A stretch of 64,000 nucleotides of DNA, taken from the NCBI GenBank assembly GCA_963555705.1, contig OY743169.1:47418124-47482123 (forward strand), in the 5' to 3' direction. Below, piece by piece: positions 35,185-45,689 of the stretch; position 1 is the stretch's first letter; each line of letters begins with the position of its first letter. A model generated the notes under the pieces. The model saw nothing but the letters and a program-made list of their open reading frames with translations. It was not told where the DNA came from and made no database searches. The position numbers and the translations under genes were made by a program. The DNA is from Ligustrum vulgare. Its lineage: Eukaryota; Streptophyta; Magnoliopsida; Lamiales; Oleaceae.

Positions 35185-35203
35185 TGCATTGGAGATGCTA
35201 TAA

Positions 35204-36257
35204 GACTCGACTAGGTTAACAATTCCTTACCAAAAGTCGAATCCTTTCAAATAAGTATTTTAGGCTTAATCATGCATATAGTTGGATCTTCTACTTCTTG
35301 CACCTATTTTTTAATATTTCCTGTGTATATTATGCAATGTTTTCAAATTCAAATTGAGCCTACCGAAAAACCCGCAACATGGGCCAAAAATCGATTGGGT
35401 GGCACCTAAAACCTGGTCTAGTCAAACATGGTCAACGACCCAGAACTACCCGAACCCATATTTGACCTGAATTTTGTGTTTTTTTTATTTGTTTTAAAAC
35501 TTTTGATTTTTTTAATATTTTAATTTTTTTTATTATTATTTTAATGCTCGGATCGACCCTTGACCCGTGACTCGGTCTCTAGATCGGATCTGAAAATATT
35601 GTTATTATGTTTCATACACTGATTTCGATCCCCTTTTGCATTTTCTTTTTGAGATTTCAATTAGTGTCATCATTGAGATATTTTATAAGGTAGCTTCAGC
35701 CTTCACGAATTATGTAAATTTTCCCCCTTTTATGCTATCAATAGTGCAATAACCTTCATTAAATCATTCGAAATAGTCGACATCCAACTTAGATTTTTAC
35801 CTAATTGTCATCTTATTGGCCTAGGACAATTCACACAAGATTTTTCATACATGGAGTCCCATCATCTCAATATATTTCTACAATAGTTCAATCGCTCTCG
35901 AAGTTATCAAGAACATGAATCAAGTCATTACTTTACAATGCTACTTAATTAATTCAAGTGAGCAAAATAGTATTAACTTCACATGGATAAGCACCAATTA
36001 ATTGTGGACTGAAATGTCATTCTAAGAGGAAATGCGAGACTTACCTCACAAACTTGAAGTTAAAAAGGTTTCCTGAAGCTCCTACTTCAAGTAAATTTTG
36101 TTGACGTTAATTTATCTACTTCTTTGACTTCTTGCTATTAGATAATGAATGTGAATCTCATATTTGAATAAATACATAGAGTCATAGAGACAAAAAAAAA
36201 AGTAGACTATTGCGAAAAGAAGAAATTGATTGTGCATTGAAAATAGCAATAGTCGAA
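35204..36257. other. Spacer, probably degenerate repeats
   Basis: AT-rich sequence with a more GC-rich patch at 35350-35600 (repeated GACCC/CCCG words) that looks like an old element without clear ends. No gene is visible. Confidence 0.4.
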
Positions 36258-36319
36258 CCAATGACCTTGGACGTGGTCGGTTCAGGTCCTTAGGGTGTGG
36301 AAACACCTTTTTTTTTTTT
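36258..36319 (+). mobile_element. 5'-truncated SINE copy
   Basis: CCAATGACCTTGGACGTGG...GGTGTGG followed by a T run matches the 3' end of the SINE at 1854-2096 (about 2030-2096). The 5' truncation is typical of retroposition by target-primed reverse transcription. Confidence 0.65.
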
Positions 36320-36837
36320 TAGAATTAGAGAAATGTTATATTTCTTTTCACCATTACCAAGAAAATTATCTCAATTTCATGTTTGGACATGAATTTATTT
36401 TAATTAATGTTAAGGACAATAGTTGTACTTTTTTATCTTGATAAGATATATTATGTATGTAATAAATTTAAAAATGGAAATTATATTCTAGATACCGAGT
36501 TTATATTATGAGTATAGAAAATAAATGTGAATGTAAATGTAAATGATATATAGCTCTAATACTGCAGGCTAGGTCACATAATGAAAAACATAGTTCGAAA
36601 TTTCACAGAGATGAACATTTTGGTCAAACATGGAAAATACTAGATTTTCCCTATTTTTTAATTTTTTGGTTATTTCCTTGTATTGTAATGTTTACCCGAA
36701 ACTAGACATGCGTGATTTGAACTAATTTGATCAATTCTCTCTTGTATATATTTATTCTTAGTCACAATGTATCAATACCAGGAAATTCTACTAACTGTGT
36801 TCTTTGACATATATAATATGATGCTGAATCACATCAT

Positions 36838-36871
<34 letters not shown>

Positions 36872-36981
36872 ATGTATAGGGTGAACATCTATTGTAAATT
36901 GCCAACACAGAAACATAATAATCCTTGTTCTCGGACCCAACTATCCAAAAAATTGTTTCATGTATTAAACTTGCTTTAACA
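36320..36981. other. 3' flank of the PDAP1 gene
   Basis: AT-rich DNA downstream of the PDAP1 stop codon, with a (TA)n run at 36842-36870. It should contain the 3' UTR; the polyadenylation site is not clear. Confidence 0.4.
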
Positions 36982-39900
36982 TTAATTCTTGGAGCATGTC
37001 ATGCGAGCTTCCAACTTCTTCTGCTCTTTGGCTGCAGAGAGAGAGAGAATGCAAATAAGACCTCACTGGAAATTCCAAAATATAAAGAAAAAAAATACAC
37101 AAAGGGGTAGTTATCAGCATTGGTCAACTGAGAGAGTTACCAGTTTTCTCTTCTTCTCGCTTTTTAGCAGCTTCGGCTCTCTGTTGTCGTATAAGGGCTA
37201 AACGATCTGAAAGGTTAAAAATCTTGATTAATAAATAGGGAAATAATATCTTGTTTCTCCTCTATAATGACGTGAATGTAAGACAGGCTGTTCCTTTATA
37301 TACATTTTAATTTTATATTTTTTTTTGGGGGGTGGGGGATGGAGGGTTTGTTTGATTTAACCGCATAATAAACGCTGAGCATCTGTTTGGTTAACTTTTT
37401 TATAACACATTTTTCAAAAGCACTTTTTAACTACACATTTCTTCAAACCACTTTTTAACCACATATTTTATTTCGAAAAATATCACATTCTTTATTTATA
37501 AACAAAAAGTTGCCAAATAGAGGCTTAAGATACAAGCTCCTAGAGTAGATTCAAATATTACCTAAATCTTTCTGTGCCTGCTCTGTCTTTCCTTGTTCTT
37601 GCAGCTTCATGTACCTTTCATGAGCTTTCTGCCTTTCAATCTCCTCTCTGCAAACGATGACAGAAAAACAATAAAGTAGTGAGTACTACGGATAGGCGCA
37701 TTCAGCCAAAAAAGGAGAACACCGACACTCAAAGAAACCAATCTATTTAGAGTGCTACAGTATAGTTGAATTTGCACATATCTTTTTCAGTCAGACTTAT
37801 TTATCTTTAAAAGGATTAACGGTTTTCCGTCAAACTAAAAAAAAAAAAAAAAATTATATTGGCTACATTTCAAGCTTCATGCAACTTATATCATTCTCTC
37901 CTGCCAATGGTCCTCAAGAACGAACTCAAACAAAATATTGGCCTCCATTTGCTAATCAAAATAAACTGGTTTATAAACCAATTTATAAATTACACAATTT
38001 CTCAAACTACTTTTTAATCACATATTTTCCTTTTTCAATTTTCAACCACTACTTTTTACCTTAAAATCATAAATAAATCAGTTTATAAACCGAACAATGT
38101 TACCAAATAAAGGCATCATCCATCATCTGGCAAGTGACAAACAATGTAACACAAATTTAACCACGTAGCAAGTTGCCAGCTCTATCAAAGTCTACATGTA
38201 GAAGCAAGGTAAATTGCAACTAGAACTGTAATACCCTAATCAAGAAAAACTTAAAATATTTGATAAATACTACTCATACCAACAAGGCGCGCCTTCTTTT
38301 CCGGAAGTCCATCATTAGAAATTTCAAAATTAAGCGTGCTTGGCTTTGAAAAATTTTAGGATGGGTGACCTCTTGGGAAGTTTTCTCAAGAAGCGGAATC
38401 AGGACAAAGTATGCTGAAAAAGCTCGTGTTAGTACTGTGGGGACAGTACGTCGTCATCTAACCGCCGAAAAGCCCGTTAATTGGGACCCGGATCATTACA
38501 AATGGTATCAGAGACGGCTGCCAGTCGAAAATCGAGAACTAAGTGCTGTGCGGGACAAAGTGCTACGTCATAGGGTGAGAACCACCTCTTGAACCCGTAG
38601 GAGCCACATCTAGAATCTCAACGCCTGGCAACTGATCCTCAAAAGATCCTTAAATGGTTTAAGTACGACGAGGACGTTGCAAATCTTACAGGGGTGATTG
38701 TAATACCCCGACCTAGAAAAACTTAAAAGATTTAATAGGTACTTCTCATACCAACAAAGTGCATCTTCTTTTCCAAAAGTCTATCGTTAGAAGCTTCAGA
38801 GTTAAGCGTGCTTAACTTGAAAAAAATTTAGTATGGGTGACCTCGTAGGAAGTTTTCTCGGGGAACGTACAAGTGAGGATAAAACATACTGAAAAAACTC
38901 GTGTTAGTACAGTGAAGACAGTATGTCGTCATCTAACAGTCGAGACAGTCCGTTAAGTGAGACCCGGGTTGTTACAAGAACCATGCAAGAATAGTTCACC
39001 AAGATATATGCTATCCACCTCTATAGTAGATGGTCACTGAGAGAGGGAATACAATAAAGCTCAGAGCTTGTTTTGTAAAATGAAAATTTTCACAACAACA
39101 TTTCAAATTCAATCTCAATCATCCATTCTTAGTTAAGCCCACAGTTTTTCTTTCAAATATTTTTAAACCACACATTCATCAAAAAACAAAAAATAAATCA
39201 CAAAAACTTCTAAAAATCACATTACCAAACAGGCTCTCACTGCAAAACAAACACTTAGAACTGTATCATCCCCAAATAAATAAAAATAGACATTGGCATC
39301 AAGAAAATTGGATACTACCATTTATAAGAAACAGGAAATAATAGAAAGTTGTGCGGGCAATCATTCAAGAATTGAATCGGAACTCTACAATTTTCATCTT
39401 CTGGTCTTATTATATATGTTACACTGTGCAAAAGAAGGATGGAAAAAGGAAGGAAAAGAAGACCGTTTCTCAATCATTTCCAATACCAAGAGATAAGTAT
39501 TCACAAACCTTTCACGCCTAGAAAGCTCAGTGGTTTTCTCCATCTAAGAAATACAAGGATCATTCAGTAAACCAAAAACACTACACAAACTACTACTAGA
39601 ACAGTTAAACTTATATGAGAGCATTACATTGATATCTCGCGCTTTCACGTTTTTTGGTTTTGCCAAATTTGGATTTTCAACCTGAATGATACCCTGAGTG
39701 CCTTTCTGCTTCTGTGTACAGCAATGACAAAAAGAAGTGCAAATGTTTATTTGCCTACGCATTTCATTTTAAAACCACTGCATTAAGACACCTCAGAATG
39801 CACTACTCAAAAACCCTATAAACTGACTATGAAATGAAAAAAAATCAAAGACAGAAATGAGCCATATTTTACTGATTCATCCTCAGACGACCCTTCTGAA

Positions 39901-41404
39901 CCTTCCTCAGATCTCTCTTCTTTCAGCTCAGCTTCTTCCTGATATACAACAGCATAGATAAAATACAACTGAAAGGAAAGAAAAAGCGATTGTATGGAAA
40001 CCAGAAGTATATTTGGATCATCTAAGATCCAGTAACTGACTGGGTCCACCAACAGAGGAGACTGGAGAGGGAGGGAGAGGGAGATTAGTCGTGTTAAGTA
40101 ATATATTCAAATAATATTTTCTATTGGTGCTATCAGTGGGCAACATTCAGGGCCAGCCTTAACTATAATCCATCTAAGCAATAGATTAGCCCCCCTAAAA
40201 AAAGTCCAGAAGCCTATTTTTTTTATTTTTTTTCAAAAATCTGTGTATTCTAGAAGAATAAATAGGGCCCAAAATAAAGTTTCGCTTAAGGCCTCTAAAA
40301 TGTCAGACCGGTCATGGGCAACATGACACCCACTCCCTTACCAATATCTATATAACACTTACGGATATTCACTTCTTCAGTTTCAAAAGGTGCAGAATAG
40401 CTATGGGAACAAAGATGCCAATTTCTCATGTTTCACTAGCTTGTTCAAGAAGCTGCCATACATTTTTCAGATCACTATATTGCACAAAATTAATGAATTA
40501 TGTGAGGCCAAGGAGTAGCCTAGTGGTTAAAGGCACTCCTAACCAGGCTTCATACCTAGGTTCGAAGCCTCATGGGGTGGGTTTGGGGGGTTGGGATTTG
40601 GGAGGGGTTAGGGGTGTTTCTTTATAATCGGGAAAAAATAAATAAATAAATTAATGAATCATGTCACTTTCATCGTTCATAAACTTAAAACAACAAAAAT
40701 TGTGACTATCCCAACAAACATTTGAAACATAATAATATATAAATAGATACGGAATATGAAGTTGAAACTAACATCATTAGCTTCTAAAACAATGGCATGT
40801 CTATGGAAATATCAAAGGATACAAAGTTAAAGGGAGAAAATTTACCTTCTTAAACGTACGAGGCCGAGAAGCACAGGTACCAGCCACTGAATTATCCAGA
40901 AAAAGGAATTTTTTAGTCAAGGAGAAAATAAAACACATTACTGCCAAGCTAGACAGTATAACTAAACAATCCTTCCCCTCTAATTTACCTTGTGGGATGT
41001 GCCATTCAGTTTTGGTCATGGTCATGGTGGATATTGATTATCTTTCACTCCAGCTTCTAATTATTGGTTAGCTTAGTCGACATGTAATGTAAATGCATGC
41101 AATTATGAAGTACCATTTTCAATTAAGGCTTTTAAAGACTTTTATAGACTTTTTTCAAGTGAGGCTTTTATGGATTTCATGGACTTTCATAGAGTTTATG
41201 GAATCAGTGGAAGTCTTTCGTAGACTTTTATTGACTTTCATTTAAAACTTTTATAGACTTTCGTAGAATCCATAAGACTTTTGAAGACTTTCATTTAAAT
41301 TGAATTCTCATATCTTCATCCCCTTCCACCATATATTGAAATTAACTTATCAATATATTAAAAAATTAACGAAAAATATTATTTTTTATTAAAAATGATC
41401 TTTT

Positions 41405-41444
<40 letters not shown>

Positions 41445-43893
41445 ATGACGAAAAGGAAAAAAAAAAAATCATAAGAATTGTTAATTATAAATAATCTTTT
41501 TTTATTATTATTTGTGGAGATTCGTAGAAAAGAAGAATGAGGGGGATATTATAAAAATAGAAATTATAAATTAATTTTTTTTTCCAAAGTTTCCTAAAAT
41601 CTTGGGGTGAATAAAAGAAAATTGTACCATCTGTTTAAAAGTTAGTACCCTAGAAGTACTGGATTCTCTTTCGGATAGGCCCTGAAAGGAGAAGGAATGC
41701 CAACAGACTCACCTGACCCGATAGTACCCATTTTGGGAACGTCCAGTGCCAAAGTCACTGAATGGGTAAGTTGCCAATCCCTTGACTATGTAATCTGCTG
41801 GGTTACGGGCGGGCATTTTACCAGAGGTTTCTAATCTACCCTTGTGTGATTCCTGTTGAAGCATATACTCGGGGGTGGGTGCAGGGCGGACAATTTTAAA
41901 GCAGACTCCCCGTTCATTAGATAGAGAAGATCACAAAGATTTCGTGATTCGTTGCCGACCTTATTCCAATTCCAAGAGCTCGGATCGAATCGGTATATCA
42001 CTCGGATCGATCGGTCCGAGTGATATACCTATTCGATCTGAGCTCTCTTATTTAATTGCTCATTCAATGAGCATTATCAATATTATGCCTTGAAGATGAC
42101 TCGAACTTCTACGCTCTTTAGCGCGAGATTTTGAGTCCGCATGTCTACCATTTCACCACCAAGGCAACTTGAAAGTGAATCCTATTCCATGAATATGATA
42201 TCTATCTAGTGTGATGTATGGAATATATCACAAGGGTGGAGTATTTCTATTGATCGACCAGAGTTGGACATCCAATTGCTTCGATTTGAATTATCCGGAG
42301 AATGCCTTATGTATATATCAAAAAGATGGCCAATCAAACCTATTTCTCGATTCAATAGAAGCTCAAAGAGGTGAATAGGGTCCCAAATAACGAGAGATGT
42401 GTAAAAAGCAGGTCCGATTACGCCTATTCCTAATCCTAAATGGAATGGAATGACGTAAAGATCCATATGTAAACATAGTATCTATTTAGATACGCTCGAA
42501 TGACCCCTTGAGAATGTATATAACCCTATTCCGGTCTGGCCCGGTATGGAATGAACTTATAATCATGGAATCGACTCGATCATCAGATTATAAGTTCATA
42601 ACCCTAGCCCATTCCCATTTTGTTCAGAACAGATCTACTAATGCTTTGATTACAATTAGTAAGAGGGATCTTGAACCAAGAAATAGACCCTAGAAGCCTA
42701 AAAAAGGTATCCTGAGCAATTGCAATAATCGGGTTCATTGATATTCCTGGTATAGTAGATGCTATCACACATACAATCATACTCAATTCGAGTACTAAAG
42801 AAGAATAAGGGGGATATTATAAAAATAGAAATTATAAATTATTATTTTTTTCCAAAGTCTCCTAAAATCTTGGGGCGAATAAGAGAAAATTGTACCATCT
42901 GTTTAAAAGTTAGTACCCTAGAAAGTTTCATAAAAGTCTTTAAAAGCTACTGACATTATAAATACCACGTGACTTTTAAAAACATCTAAAAAGTTTTAAT
43001 TGAATACATCATCAGTCTTTGAAAGTGTCTATTGGATAACAAGAGACGTGTATTAGAAAGTCTCAATTGAATAAACCTAAACTTTTTAAATCCAAACTCC
43101 ATTTGGTTTCTGCAACATTATATTGAGTTTAATGGGGGAGCGTTCAAAAGTCTATCAAATCAATTTGGATAAACATTGCTAGATTTTAAGGTAGTTAGTT
43201 GTTAATGGGTTATATCTTAGAAGATGCTTTAAGAGATATTTCATGATAGTTATCAATTAGTTACTTTTTGTTTATCTATTTCTCCTATGTAATCTATAAA
43301 TAATCTTGTAAATCATGTTTGATATATCAATGAAAAAGAGATTATATTAACTTTTCAAAATCTATAGAAACCTATCAGCATTCTGAACCAATCTTGGCTT
43401 ATAAAATATATAAATGCATCCAAAATAAATTTTGAAAAAAAAAAAAAAAAATCCAATCCAACTTCGGAGGATAAATCTTCCAAATCAAACTCTAGTGTGG
43501 ATCGTACACTGGGACTTTTGGCAGTATACAGTATACACAATTTCAAAAACAAAAGATACAGTAGTGCATAAAAATCATCTGCAAGAATTAACCGAAATTC
43601 AACATTGAATCACCAAAAACCACTAACAAATCGAGAATATAAAATCCCTCACTTTCCACAAATAATTCAATCCCCCTTACAAACACTGATACTAATCCAA
43701 TTGATCTCAAAGAAACAATAATAATAATAATAATAAATTCAAAAAACCAGATATACAAATACATACACGGATACATGCCAACTATTATAGACAGAAACAG
43801 GGAAAAGTGCGAACGCCAAAACATACTCATCTGCTCAGGAGTCGAGAACTGGCGACGGCCAGTTGGCTTGCCCTTGAACTTTCCTCTTCCCAT
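36982..43893 (-). CDS. PDAP1: 28 kDa heat- and acid-stable phosphoprotein homologue (PDAP1 family), 8 exons, 164 aa
   Basis: Exons by minus-strand order: 43827-43893, 40846-40886, 39873-39938, 39628-39711, 39509-39543, 37562-37647, 37141-37206 and 36982-37031. All seven introns are GT-AG and phases join exactly to 495 nt. Residues 1-36 form a basic start ([14 protein letters not shown]), 37-58 are acidic with SSEDES, and 59-86 hold [13 protein letters not shown]. Residues 87-126 hold [20 protein letters not shown], the hallmark of the family, and 127-164 are a charged helix ([20 protein letters not shown]). Animal PDAP1 is a small phosphoprotein of unclear biochemical role, and plant copies are conserved but little studied. 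The second Met at residue 23 is encoded across the exon 1-2 junction. Intron 1 is 2.9 kb and intron 5 1.9 kb, both enlarged by insertions. The acceptor of exon 4 could also lie 6 nt further in. Confidence 0.92.
37378..37527. repeat. MITE (TTTGGT family) in PDAP1 intron 6
   Basis: It starts AGCATCTGTTTGGTTAAC and ends GTTGCCAAATAGAGGCTTA. The ends are inverted around GCCTCTRTTTGG, with CCACATATTTT-type words inside. Confidence 0.55.
37941..38114. repeat. MITE (TTTGGT family) in PDAP1 intron 5
   Basis: GCCTCCATTTGCTAA at the left and TTACCAAATAAAGGC at the right are inverted. Inside are paired TTTATAAACC and CAGTTTATAAACC words. The element is non-coding. Confidence 0.6.
38227..38976 (+). mobile_element. 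Cassandra TRIM retrotransposon, complete (750 bp)
   Basis: The LTRs are 38227-38500 and 38699-38976, both TGTAATACCC...TTACA. A perfect 5-bp duplication, AGAAC, flanks the element (38222-38226, 38977-38981). The primer site TGGTATCAGAG (initiator Met tRNA) begins at 38503 and the polypurine tract ACAGGGGTGAT precedes the second LTR. Each LTR carries a 5S rRNA-like Pol III promoter: TTAAGCGTGCTT (A box) and GGATGGGTGACCTC (C box), at 38329-38371 in LTR 1. No protein is encoded. It lies in PDAP1 intron 5, antisense to the gene. Confidence 0.95.
39064..39236. repeat. MITE-like repeat (TTTGGT family) in PDAP1 intron 5
   Basis: GAGCTTGTTTTGTAAAATG at the left and TTACCAAACAGGCTC at the right are roughly inverted, with CCACACATTCATC and ATCTCAATCATCCATT inside. 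Confidence 0.5.
40147..40316. mobile_element. Short non-autonomous hAT in PDAP1 intron 2
   Basis: A TCAGGGCCAGCC-like left end and a CAGACCGGTCATG-like right end are flanked by the 8-bp duplication GGCAACAT (40139-40146 and 40317-40324). It is 170 bp and non-coding. Confidence 0.6.
40506..40649 (+). mobile_element. tRNA-derived SINE in PDAP1 intron 2 with 15-bp TSD
   Basis: It starts GAGGCCAAGGAGTAGCCTAG, with an A box TAGCCTAGTGG, a B box GGTTCGAAGCC and an A-rich (AAAT)n tail. The target duplications ATTAATGAATTATGT (40491-40505) and ATTAATGAATCATGT (40650-40664) differ at one base. The SINE is antisense to PDAP1. Confidence 0.85.
41976..42045. repeat. Large hairpin in the plastid-derived DNA
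   Basis: Two 31-nt arms (GAGCTCGGATCG... and its inverse) with two mismatches surround an 8-nt loop. It belongs to the trnL-ycf2 side spacer. Confidence 0.85.
42086..42165 (-). pseudogene. trnL-CAA: Plastid trnL-CAA pseudogene in the nucleus
   Basis: The minus strand reads GCCTTGGTGGTGAAATGGTA at the 5' end, has anticodon CAA in ACTCAAAATCT, a long variable arm and TTCAAGGCA at the 3' end. Compared with the usual plastid gene as I know it, one base is missing in the D-arm/anticodon-stem region (ATGCGGACTC) and several C-to-T or G-to-A type changes occur. It cannot be expected to work as a tRNA. Confidence 0.85.
42700..42796 (-). pseudogene. ndhB: ndhB C-terminal fragment (plastid-derived)
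   Basis: The minus strand encodes [19 protein letters not shown] and [10 protein letters not shown], the end of plastid NAD(P)H dehydrogenase subunit 2. One base is lost in the run just before the stop codon, so the frame continues past the normal end. Only about 30 codons are present. Confidence 0.88.
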
Positions 43894-43910
43894 TTCAGTG
43901 CGTGTATCAT
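43827..43910 (-). other. Possible upstream ORF overlapping the PDAP1 start
   Basis: An ATG at 43910, 17 nt before the PDAP1 ATG, opens a 27-codon frame in a different phase. It ends with TGA exactly on the last base of exon 1. Its context (ACCATGA) is good. It matters only if transcription starts upstream of 43910. Confidence 0.35.
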
Positions 43911-44086
43911 GGTGAACAAAATGGCTGGTTTTTTAAAGAAAGAAGTAGATTCTAATAAATTATTGGAATAGGATTCTCCTTTTTCTTAGAAAGGGGAAAC
44001 CTAATTGGAGAAATAAGTGTGCATAAAGCGAATCTTGTCATTCGGATGCCAATAAAATAAAAAGGAATCACTTTTGTTATAAATTC

Positions 44087-44285
44087 TCCGTTTGGTAAAA
44101 ATTATTTATAAATTTTATTTATGAATTGTACATGATAACATTTCATTAATTCATTTTTTTAAAAGTCAACAATTTTGAAACATCAAAAATTTCCACACGC
44201 CATTTTTTTAAAAATGGACAAACGAAATATTGACACATATCTATTTATAAACAATTATTTATAAACTGTTTATCAAACAGGAACT
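44087..44285. repeat. MITE-like repeat (TTTGGT family)
   Basis: It starts TCCGTTTGGTAAAAATT and ends GTTTATCAAACAGGAAC, with TTTATAAA words throughout. It lies about 190 bp upstream of the PDAP1 start codon. Confidence 0.5.
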
Positions 44286-45342
44286 TAGAAAGAGAAAAGA
44301 GAAATAAATATGTCAATATACTTGTTTTTATATTATTATTATAATTATAATGAATCATAGCTTCATATATACATGAATACAAACATCATTCACCATATAT
44401 AATATAATATTTATAACATTTCCCCCTAAATAACATATTACAAAATATCTTCCTCATTAAAATTTTTAAAATTTTGTTTGATAAAAATTCAATAGGACAA
44501 AAGTATCAATCAAAAGAAAAAGAATACAATTATTTTGAAATATTAAATAAATGTTGCCCATTAAAACCTTTTCATGAGAACCCATACAAACAGTTCGACC
44601 ATTCCAATTTTGACGAACATACCGCATTCAAACAAACTTTACGTTTTATAATTACCTTTCATTGTTAGGTGTTTGAGGCGAACTTTTCTGCTTTAAAAGG
44701 AAAACAGTGGAGGCAGTCAGCTGAAACTTTTTCGTGTTTCGTTTTTTCAAGTGCACTGATTATTGGGACCTATTTATCTACTCAAGTTTTTTCAAGTAAG
44801 AATTTTATGTATTGGAGCTGGACGACTCGAACATTACTCAACGGATATTGTATGTTGCGATAAGGAGGTTGAATAAAGATTTTCACATACATTTCTGGTT
44901 TCCTTTTTGTTTCCTGAACAAGAGAGGGGAATTTTGGTGTAGAAGAGTTGATTGAGTAGCCTATGGAGAGAGAGGGAGAGAGCGGCGCATCAAAATGAGT
45001 TGTTGAGTTTGGATTGTGAATTTTGGTGGAGAGGAGTATACTGAGTAGCTTGAGTAGTGAGTGAGAGAGCAGCAGATGAAATTGGGAGGTAGGGTTTGGG
45101 TTGTAAGTTGTATGGTATTTTATAGTAAATTCCAGAAAGTTTCTTAGGGTTAAGTTATTTTTTTATTATTTTTTTTAAAAAAAAATTAACTAAAGTTTAA
45201 GTTTTGATGAACCCGTCTTTTTCATATTCATATCATATCATATTATTATTTTGTTTAATTAGTTAATAAAGGACAACTAATTAGGCATTTTTGCAAATCA
45301 TATTACACATGGTCCAACAATTTGTCTAACTTTATAGTGTGC
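44286..45342. other. Intergenic stretch upstream of PDAP1
   Basis: AT-rich up to 44.4 kb. Bases 44870-45110 are purine-rich, with a loosely duplicated segment (GGAATTTTGGTG.AGA and TTGAGTAG words) that could be an old leader or first exon. Two 64-codon frames at 44474-44863 have no recognisable motif. Confidence 0.35.
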
Positions 45343-45532
45343 GGTCCCAAGTTTTTAAAAAAATTGTGATTTTAAAGAGTATTTTTAGGAGAAAATGTGT
45401 GATTAAAAATATATGTGTATTTAAAAAATGTTGAAAAAGTCAAAAATGATAGACTTGATTAAAATATATGATTAAAATTGAGTCTTGAAAAAATTTAATT
45501 TTGATATAATGGAGGCCAAACCCCTCTTATTG
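45343..45532. repeat. MITE-like repeat (TTTGGT family, inverted)
   Basis: GATTTTAAAGAGTATTTTTA, GAAAATGTGTGATTAAAAAT and GTCAAAAATGATAGACTTGA resemble the unit at 24737-24917. The right end is AGGCCAAACC. Confidence 0.45.
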
Positions 45533-45689
45533 TTTATTAATTAGAATTATATAGTATTTACGTGTGTCAATTAATTGTTTTTTATTACCCTAAAAAACTT
45601 AATTGTTTTTTAATTAACCTAATATCATTAGCATTGGCGTTTTTAAGTCTCCATTTTTTTCATCAATTGTTGTCTCAGTACATTATTTA

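Larger units (their letters stand above)
33059..35200. mobile_element. Tourist/Harbinger-like MITE interrupted by a hAT element
   Basis: The left arm starts GAGCATTTTCAATGCACTCC at 33059 after TAA. The right arm ends TGCATTGGAGATGCTA at 35200 before TAA (35201-35203). These are inverted matches of the GAGCATCTCCAATGCA end with a 3-bp TWA duplication. Removing the hAT insert (33549-35184) and one copy of its TSD leaves a MITE of about 500 bp. The interior is AT-rich and non-coding. Confidence 0.7.
41656..42796. mobile_element. Nuclear insertion of plastid DNA (NUPT), ndhB 3' end - trnL-CAA - ycf2-side spacer
   Basis: The segment reads, from the right, the ndhB C-terminus, the ndhB-trnL spacer, trnL-CAA and then spacer towards ycf15/ycf2, the order found in the plastid inverted repeat. 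AGTACT is present at both ends of the insert. Decay is visible: trnL has a deletion and several substitutions, and ndhB lost a base before its stop. It lies within intron 1 of PDAP1. The plastid match is from memory of these genes, not from a search. Confidence 0.88.
41529..42923. repeat. 127-bp direct duplication flanking the plastid insertion
   Basis: Bases 41529-41655 and 42797-42923 align over 127 bp with six substitutions and no gaps (AAAGAAGAAT...CCCTAGAA). One copy lies on each side of the plastid DNA, so the duplication was probably created by the insertion event. Confidence 0.9.
41118..43160. repeat. Repeat rich in GACTTT/AAAGTC words, split by the plastid insertion
   Basis: The left arm (41118-41310) is built of repeated CTTTTATAGACTTT and CTTTCATAGA words. 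The right arm (42924-43160) has AAAGTCTTTAAAAG, AAAGTGTCTATTGGA and TCAAAAGTCTATCAAATC in the opposite sense. Together they look like one MITE with arrayed subterminal repeats that was later entered by the plastid DNA. The exact ends are uncertain. Confidence 0.45.

Noticed and set aside
38329..38371. Possible 5S rRNA gene
   Set aside because: Only the internal promoter part resembles 5S rRNA and it lies in the LTR of a Cassandra element; the rest does not match.
42086..42165. Functional tRNA-Leu gene
   Set aside because: It is a plastid-derived copy with a deletion and substitutions in a nuclear intron.
41875..42786. Several 60-86 aa ORFs in the plastid insert
   Set aside because: These are frames through plastid spacer; only the ndhB end is real coding sequence.
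43170..43345. Possible solo copia LTR in PDAP1 intron 1
   Set aside because: It has the look of an LTR R region (CTATAAATAATCTTGTAAAT, ATCAATGAAAAAG) but no clear TG/CA ends or target duplication.
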